From the NCBI GenBank assembly GCA_935421135.1, contig OW285187.1, forward strand, positions 2,914,001 to 2,978,000: a DNA stretch of 64,000 nucleotides. The letters are read 5' to 3'. Each line of letters begins with the position of its first letter. The first letter of the stretch is position 1. Of this stretch, positions 56,417-64,000 are shown one piece after another. The notes beneath the pieces are model-generated. The model was not told the DNA's origin, did not search any database, and saw only the letters and a list, made by a program, of their open reading frames with translations. The translations under genes and the position numbers were made by a program. The DNA is from Bugulina stolonifera. Its lineage: Eukaryota; Bryozoa; Gymnolaemata; Cheilostomatida; Bugulidae.

Positions 56417-57135
56417 ACTGGTGGTCTTGATTTATATTCGGTCAACAACCAAAGCTAATTTGTAACAAATAGTATAATTGGAGTCGCATCAAATATTAAC
56501 CAATTACAACAACTCTGCATGGCGCTGAAGAATGAAAAGAGTAACATGTTGATATTTTCATAGCTAAAAAAATAACAGGCCAGTTTGCTCTCGAATGGTG
56601 CTCTGTTGGCAGAAAATGAACAATCAGTCTGCTGAGCTGTAGACTTCCACCGTAGATGTCTGAGTATGCAAGCAACTTCCACTGAATGGAGAGACAAAGC
56701 AATGCAGGTAGAAGCACATGCACTATCACATTATATCATATCGTATTATATCATCTCGTATCGTATCACAGTGTGTGCCATATCATAGTGTATCATACAT
56801 GTAGTTATTGTCTCTTATTGTGTCACATCATATTGCATCATGACGTAATAAAAGTATTGCATCACACCATATTGTACCACATTGCTTTGCTTCATATCAT
56901 AAAATATAGTATACAAGTAATTGTATAATATATATAATGAATGAGTGAATGAACGAATGAATGAACTTATTGCTAGTTTTAGAAGAGTTAGAGCTTAGTT
57001 TTATTACCATACATTATCATTCAGTAACAGGCACACTCCTTGCAGGCACTGATGATAGAATTGATGGTATATGTGACCCAGGCATTCATATTTGGACATT
57101 GTGCATACATAGCTCTCAAATTAGTTTAGCTACCA

Positions 57136-57239
57136 AAATGAGTAGAGGAAGAGAAAAAGGCTGCTCGCAACAATTTTCAAATCTAATCTGTCTAATCTGA
57201 AAATGGTTACCCAGTTTTCTCCTCTTCCTCTACTCATTT
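57136..57239. mobile_element. foldback element with perfect 18-bp arms
   Basis: AAATGAGTAGAGGAAGAG (57136-57153) and CTCTTCCTCTACTCATTT (57222-57239) are exact inverted repeats around a 68-base loop. Partial complementarity continues inwards. It joins the left edge of the LINE remnant at 57230-57622. Confidence 0.6.
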
Positions 57240-57622
57240 GAGCCCTCCAAATTTGGAGCTCCATAAATTAAAATAGAGCGAATGTTACTCTCATAAAATG
57301 TTCTCAGACCAGCATCGATGAGCCCTAGAGTCTTAAGCTTGCACATCAAATACAAGCAGCTGTTGGTCTTAGATTCTAAAAATTCTATATGGGCATTAAA
57401 ACTCAGTTTACAGTCAATTGCTATACTTAAAAACTTAGTTGGTGCTAAAGGTGCTAAAAGTGGATGCAATAAAAATTGACAAATTGCATTTTGTATATTG
57501 CTAATCCATAGAGATGCGTCATATCGGTTCTTGTGCAGGCAAAATACCAGATATTCATCAAGTCGCTGTGCATGAGATAGGAAAATGGCGATAGTAATTC
57601 TCAGTGGTATAAATACAAACAC
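57230..57622 (-). mobile_element. LINE reverse transcriptase C-terminal remnant
   Basis: The minus-strand reading holds FLSIAIDCKLSFNAHIEFLE, LYLMCKLKTLGLID and SNIRSILIYGAP, the C-terminal thumb-like block typical of non-LTR retrotransposon RTs. Everything upstream of this block is missing or unrecognisable. It is unrelated in detail to the copy at 3790-5010, so it is a different, older element. Confidence 0.7.
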
Positions 57623-58475
57623 AGATGCAAATATAACATCACCACTGTTGCGGATGAAATAATATTTAATTAATTTTATATGAACTTAAGGTGATTCCCA
57701 TGGGAGTTGTGATATCTGTATATCTGCTATTAACGATAACACAACTCCCTATTATTATGCACATCTTACAAGATATTGCTACCAGCAAAATTCTACACCC
57801 TGATGAATACCAACTCTATTAGTTATTACATATACATGCTTATCAAAGAAATGCAAACCAACTAATGGCACATGTATGTTATATAATTATAATTAACATG
57901 ATTGTAGTATGTATGGCCTAAGGCATCTGTATGGTAAGCTTGTCTGTGGGTAGTATTGACTTGCACTAACATGCTACAGGGTTTCCCACTTGCTGGCAGG
58001 ATTCAGCATACACTGCATTGATTAATCACATGCTCATATGTCATCATGAGTATCATGCTGTGCTAAGTTGCTAGAACAGTAACTAAGGCTATATTAGAGT
58101 AGAAACTGAGGCTATATTGGCATTCTCTAACAGGTGCTCTTCATACAAAGTGCTCATTTAATCTCCAACAGGGCAAGCTATAGGAGAGACATTTATACTC
58201 GTTGCTGACCTGTTCATGCTTGCATATTTTATAGAGAAAGTAATGATAATACCTTTCTTAGATTAGTACTTGTTTTATTACACACACTAGTAGATAGACA
58301 TATGCCTGCTGAGGTTTTGTATATCTCTGTGGTAGAGCACAACCAACTCTGTGACTAACCGCCATCTACGGATCTCCTCCACCTTCTAAAGTACCAGTGC
58401 CATCTACAAGATACATACATGGATAAGAATTCTACTAATACACCATTGCACTACTGTCTACTTAAACACTGAAAT

Positions 58476-61400
58476 ATGCTTGGCAACGAGACTTTGGCTA
58501 ATATTACCTCCAACACAACTGCCAGTGAGTCCGATTGTAACTCTGAAGATAGGCAGTGGTACTACTTCTTTCTGTCCAGCTTGATCTCATTTTTCACGGC
58601 TCTTGTGCTCGTTCTCTGCGGGAGAATCCTGTCCTGCTGCGTGAGACGAGTGAGTAAGAGAGCCAACAGCCACCAGAAGGTAGTAGACGAACAGCAGCAA
58701 GAGAAGAGCCTCCTCACCACCAGCAAGTATGGCGACATCGGCTGCGTCACGGCAGCTAAGGACTGGGCCGGGGAACTCATATCTGGTCAAACTAACAGTG
58801 GCAGAATTTTGGTAAGTAAATTTTTCGCAAAGAGATCTTGTTTCACATCTTTGATTTCAGAGTTTATATCTTTTTACCACTGAATATGATGGGCATCTTT
58901 CAAAACACTTTTTTATACATTATTTATTCAATTACATTTAACAAAAATTGTTACCCAAATAAAAAGTAATGACTTTACAACAGAGCAATTGCCAGCTGGG
59001 CATGGATTTCTACATAAATCAACTTTGTTTCGATATCTGAAATGGGACCGAAAGCTGTGTTTAACAGAATGTGTACATACCAAACCGCTCGAATGTCCAG
59101 TGATATATACATGTACATGTAGGTGAGGTTGGGGTGGGGGAGGGGTTGTATATCATTGGGTAAGGCGTGTGAAATCATAAGCAACAGTGGATGGTTGGCA
59201 GGTTGAATTAATAGTAGTAAGTGCCCACTCAGTAGTATGTATCAGGTTGTAAGAATCACAATTTGAGGGAATCTATACTAGTAGAGCAATCAGGGCACGG
59301 GCAACATAGGGACAGAATGATGTACAGCCGCGAGTAACATGCTATGTCTGGATATATACATATATATATATGTATGTAGTTAGCGGATATATACATTACA
59401 TTTGATATTATGTTTATGACCAGTGAGAAGGCGGGCAAAGCCACACGTAAAAGTACTTGTAGATATATTACATGTACATGTATAATAATATGGCCATAAC
59501 TAATGCATACTGATGTACCAAGTTGTGATAACTGCCTGCGTTATACAGTTTCTGCATTCCCCACAGTGTTGTAGAGTACAATATAGTCAGACTAGATGAC
59601 GTATACCCAAGAAGGGTGTGAGGTTTGCTAAATTATCAAAAAACTTTCTCTTTGATGTAAAAAGCGAAAACTCTTCACAGACTATCTGCTTAGCAGACAA
59701 TTTACTTATTTCCAGTTAGTAATTAAACCATATGGTCACCAATCATCGTAATGCATGTATATTATTACACATCTACATAATACATCAGTCTATGCTTCAA
59801 ACAATGAAGCTGCAATTGGATTTGCATTGTACATCATGTACATTACGTGCTTATCATCAGGTTTAGTGGGGAATTTCCAAGTGGTGTTGGGCTCTAAGAA
59901 GATGGATTATTATTTCCATACCATACATGTATATACAAGTGCACACATTTATATATGATGTATTTTTAGCAAGGAATTATTACATCAGGAAAGTACATCA
60001 TATATGTATAGATATATATAAAAATTGCCAAACCCCCTAAGTGTACACATTATATTGTAAGTCTATGCAGCTCAGTTTATGGGGTGGAATAGTTAATTCA
60101 ACTCACTAAGGCATAACTCGACTTTCTATATTTTCTTTATTAACTTAAATAATGTGAGACCATTTATTTTATCTCGTATTTTGCCGACCATCGCAATTGA
60201 AAGCACCTGAGTTACAATGTTTATTAGTTGCCAATGCTACGTGTCTGGTTTATAGCTCTCACTACATACATATAGTCTCTCACACAACCCAATTTACAGG
60301 TAGCACTTGTTTGTTTTAGGTGGTGTTCGTCTTCTTCCTTAGCCTTGCTTCCTTAATAATATACTTCATAGATGCTGAAGGGTAAGTAGATCTAAGGCTG
60401 TATACATGTATGAGTATCACTCCCAGTCTATTTTATGTAAGATGGCATCGCCTGTACCAAAATGTAACAACTGAATCCAACATTGGAATGATGACTTTCA
60501 GTACATGCTGTATGGCTCCCACCAGTACATATACAGCCTACCCTTTAATCTCCAATCAACTTTGGCATCAAAGCAGGTCTACTGTAACAGTGGTTTTTTT
60601 ATTTTCATAAAATATTTTTGATAGAATGTCTAAGAAGTCTTTCACACCCTGCTTATGCCCTCAATGGTACCATATGTCTTCAGTTAGTTAAAGTTATCCT
60701 GGTACTAATATCAAAGAATTGATACACACTAACCCACTTTTATGGCCTAAATCTCTCTAAATGGTGATTAATATACATGTAGCTAACAGCAGTAATAGTA
60801 ACTTTGATGTTGGTACAGGGACATAGAGCAGTGTATCAAGTGGGAGACGAGCATTACACAACAGGTGGATTTAGCATTCAATATCTTCTTCATGCTCTAC
60901 TTTATACTTAGGGTAAGTAACTACAGGTGGCGCCAGAATCCCTTCTAGTCCTAGCTCAACCATATATTCTATTGCTCCTTTCTGCCCTCATTTAAAAGGC
61001 CACAAATTGCTATTTTATTGTACATGTATGGAATAGATGTGCTACATACTGTATTATGTAGGTCTGGTTGTACTTGGTGACCCCTGACAATGTACCAACA
61101 ATGGAATATATGATGTATATGTATACATTGTAGTTAGCATGTTGGTCTCTGGCTGTGATGGGTAGGATCTCAACCTGGCTTCTCATCCTATAAATTTATT
61201 AATGCAATATTCTATTCCTTATTATTTTATAAGTGAAATGTATGAACTCACTGTTAGGTGCAGCAGTGGAGAAATTTCCAACAAGGTACAGGGAAGACAA
61301 TTTCTCTTGCTTTAGTTTTGCCAAAGAAAAGATGTTATCTTGCTTTTCTCCACTTCTGCACCTAACTCTGTAAAACAGCTCTAAAGCTAGCTCTGTAACT

Positions 61401-62722
61401 ACATGTATGTGCACTGTCACCTTGTAGTTTGTGGCTGCTCAGGATAGACTGTGGTTCCTATTTGAACTGTACTCTTGGGTGGATTACTTCACTATCACCC
61501 CGTCTTTTGTTGCTATATACCTCAACCGAAGCTGGATAGGTATGTACATATATAAGTACAACTGGGAAACTTTGTAAATAAATCACTTTCTTAAATTTCA
61601 AATTCCCAAAATCCTTCAAAAAGATAAGTGTTCACATAAAAGTAAATTGGAACAGAAAAATAATTTTGTTTGAAGCTGCTGAAATTCGGTTTTCAAGGAC
61701 TTTTCAAAAAGATCTGTTCACCAACTACATGTATTTACTTAGCAAATTTCTTAAATGATTATAGCAGTCCCAACTGCATGTATTTCAATCTGCAAGCAGT
61801 AGGCATACAGCATAGCGTAATCAGTTGCCTTTCCATCTGTATCCTGGCAGAAGTAATCATAAAACTGTTAAATGTCTGTATACTTCAGATGTTGTTTTGG
61901 CATGATATCTAATAATAAATAAAACACAACTACTATTAGTATTAGTATTATAGTATAATTCTGTGCTATAATTATGTCACATGAGCCTGTGAGCACTGTG
62001 AGCCTGTGATTCGACGTTTATCGTTTATCTCGTGTTGTTTATCTCGTGTCGTTTATCTCGTGTCTGTCGGGACGGACGAGTGGTAATAATTTACATGTAG
62101 ATATGCCACGAAAACATTTCAGCTGTTTTTTCTGCATAATGTTTGTTATTGGAGCTATCAGAATTTATTACAGCTATTTATAAAATTAAATATTATTTGG
62201 TGTTGTCAAGCCAACCAATCAGGTGATGAGAAATATGTGGCATCATTTTACACTCCCACCCACACAGTCATTAACCATTTCCTGGTTCTATTTACCAGCT
62301 GCCTGAATACCTCAGTGGCCACTCAGTGGATGTAGCAACTATTCTACCACAATGATCATTTATATTAGTATTATTATTGTATTATTGAATGTTAAACCAA
62401 AGATATTTTCAGAGGGTCATTTATTGGCTGCAAATCAATGAAGATAGCTGCAAATTTGAGATGACCACAAACCTGAATTCAGGTCACAAGAACTTGTACC
62501 TCTTAGAGTTATCTCCCATGATACTATTATTTGATGGCCTACAGACCTGCATATTGCATATATTCTGTAGGGCTAAGATTTCTAAGAGCGCTAAGGCTAC
62601 TTAATATACCCGACATTCTGCAGTACCTGAATATACTGAAGACCAACAGCCACATCAGACTCGCTTACTTCCTCTCTATGTTCTTGAGCTTCTGGCTCAC
62701 AGGGGCGGGGCTTATACATCTA
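58476..62722 (+). CDS. KCNMA1: Slo1 (BK) large-conductance Ca2+- and voltage-gated K+ channel, N-terminal half (partial)
   Basis: Exons 58476-58811, 60320-60381, 60819-60912, 61428-61539 and 62571-62722 join in phase to the first 252 residues; the pore and RCK domains lie beyond the window. The order is that of BK channels: a short extracellular N-terminus with three N-glycosylation sequons (NET, NIT, NTT), the BK-specific S0 segment ([19 protein letters not shown]), a linker ending [14 protein letters not shown]1 ([16 protein letters not shown]), S2 ([16 protein letters not shown]), S3, the YLNRSWIG turn, S4 [20 protein letters not shown] with its spaced arginines, and S5 ([18 protein letters not shown]). 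The channel lets K+ out on depolarisation and Ca2+ rise at the plasma membrane. Exon 5 ends with a GTAAGT donor at 62723. Confidence 0.95.
61253..61366. mobile_element. foldback element with 22-bp arms in Slo1 intron 3
   Basis: GTTAGGTGCAGCAGTGGAGA plus AA (61253-61274) and its inverted copy (61345-61366) differ at one base and enclose 70 bases. Size and purine-rich arms recall the foldback element at 57136-57239. It lies about 60 bases before exon 4. Confidence 0.6.
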
Positions 62723-64000
62723 GTAAGTCGTAGAAATAAATTAACTAGGATCTAGTGTACTATTTTATACTTAGTGTATGTTTTAGTTCTTCCTGATTTT
62801 TCTATGCATGTAATGTACCTCAATAATTATATTTACTCAAAATACAAAAAATAATGAATAGTTTACCATAATCAACCGAACCTGTGACATCACTAACTGT
62901 TTGAGACTAGACTTCAGAGTAGTAGTTTGCCCTTATTAATCACTAGCGCATACATGTAGTAGCTGTACATTCCTATGTCAAATTCTACAACAATATTTAT
63001 TTTAAATAGTACTGTGAAAGTAATACATGTATTTGTAATCTGGTTATTCTCATACTACTCATACTGTTGTGTCATGTTTTGTATACAAGTCTATGTACTT
63101 AGTCTTGTATGACCCTAGCTACATGTAAAATATCCTATGAATACGGATTACCTGCCAGTATTAGCTTAATTGGCCACAATTAGATAATTGCACATTACAC
63201 CAAGAATTTACTAGTTGGTAATTTTCTAAAGGCCAAATATATACTGTATCAGTGTGTTTGTACGCTTAATTGTAGCCAACTAGGGGTTATTAATCTCTAA
63301 AGTAGCCATTTCTCCTAATCAATAATTCACCAATGAGACCATCAACTGCATGGACAGAATGTATAACAAGTAGTCGGGTGGCCCTCTTTACTCAAACATA
63401 CATCATGTACAGTGTATATACGTACACTAATCTGTACACCTCAAGAAGATATAATATTTATGCCATCTTTCCAACTACTGATTGATGTTGAAGTATGAAA
63501 ACATGTTTCGATTTACTAACAAAATTTTATGACTACTAATGCGAGTATGCCAGTATGCCGCTGCTACCTCTACCCGCTACTGCTATTGCTATTACTACTG
63601 CTCCTGCTACTACTGCTACTGCTACTGCGACTGCTACTGCGACTGCTACTGCTACTGCTACTGCTACTGCTACTGCTACTGCTACTGCTACTGCTACTGC
63701 GACTGCGACTGCGACTGCTACTGCGACTGCTACTGCGACTGCTACTGCGACTGCTACTGCGACTGCTACTGCTACTGCTACTGCGACTGCTACTGCTACT
63801 GCTACTGCTACTGCTACTGCTACTGCTACTGCGACTGCTACTGCGACTGCTACTGCTACTGATGTAACCTTTTACAATGTAGTAGCAGTAGTTCATATGT
63901 TAGTGGGAAAACAGTGTGGGAACACATAGCCTGTATACAGCACATGTGTAAGCATACACACAATCATTGCATACTTTACTCTGATGTATTAGAAAACCAA
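62723..64000. other. Slo1 intron 5 to window end
   Basis: No exon continuing Slo1 (pore helix and TVGYGD-type filter) was recognised. Apart from the hexanucleotide tract the sequence is A+T-rich with no notable feature. Confidence 0.5.
63561..63860. repeat. 300-bp TGCTAC/TGCGAC hexanucleotide tract
   Basis: A run of CTGCTACTG and CTGCGACTG units (period 3 to 6) spans about 300 bases. It is open in three plus frames and at least one minus frame purely because the unit contains no stop. It lies beyond the last recognised Slo1 exon, probably in the next intron. Confidence 0.95.

Larger units (their letters stand above)
54893..58475. other. repeat-rich spacer before Slo1
   Basis: No host exon was recognised in 3.6 kb. 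The region holds a possible MITE, a TATCATATCGTATTA-type tract (about 56730-56900), a foldback element and the LINE remnant. The Slo1 promoter and 5' UTR should lie at the right end. Confidence 0.5.

Noticed and set aside
63529..63929. Poly-Leu/Arg, Cys/Tyr and Ala/Thr open frames
   Set aside because: All frames are open at once because of the hexanucleotide repeat. None continues Slo1.

Overview
The window is nuclear DNA from an animal. Genes are split into short exons with GT-AG introns, A+T-rich introns and spacers are full of minisatellites, and two fragments of non-LTR retrotransposons are present. Nothing bacterial, viral or plasmid-like was seen. The gene set points to an aquatic invertebrate with motile cilia: a BK-type Slo1 channel, ciliary RSPH14 and KATNAL2, ATG101, UPF2, a Golgi sulfotransferase and a secreted plant-type heme peroxidase. 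Ten protein genes in 64 kb is compact. A sponge or another early-branching animal is my guess, and the sequence alone does not prove it.

Layout. 1-182: possible last exon of an unknown upstream gene. 546-2548 (+): TMEM129, an ER-membrane RING E3 ligase. 2807-3670 (-): AROS/RPS19BP1, first exon not found. 3790-5010 (+): broken LINE reverse transcriptase. 5507-12114 (+): KATNAL2, 13 exons. 13183-16057 (-): RSPH14, 6 exons, with an RFX X-box-like site upstream. 18087-20215 (-): ATG101, 8 exons. 22948-34282 (+): UPF2, 26 exons. 36808-38558 (+): two-exon carbohydrate sulfotransferase lacking the usual PAPS-binding lysine. 40777-43902 (-): secreted plant-type heme peroxidase, 8 exons. 47770-54892 (+): a 12-exon cell-surface protein with a Ser/Thr mucin-like stalk, a Ly6/uPAR domain and a GPI-like tail. 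58476-62722 and beyond (+): 5' part of Slo1 (S0 to S5), leaving the window before the pore.

The genes do not form an operon or one pathway. Each was rebuilt by joining exons whose reading phases and GT-AG borders agree and whose translation follows a known family. TMEM129/AROS and KATNAL2/RSPH14 are convergent pairs, AROS/KATNAL2 and ATG101/UPF2 are divergent. RSPH14 and KATNAL2 are both linked to cilia or microtubules. The least familiar genes lie between 36 and 55 kb: the sulfotransferase, the peroxidase and the mucin/Ly6 protein. Family names come from recalled homologues; no search was run.
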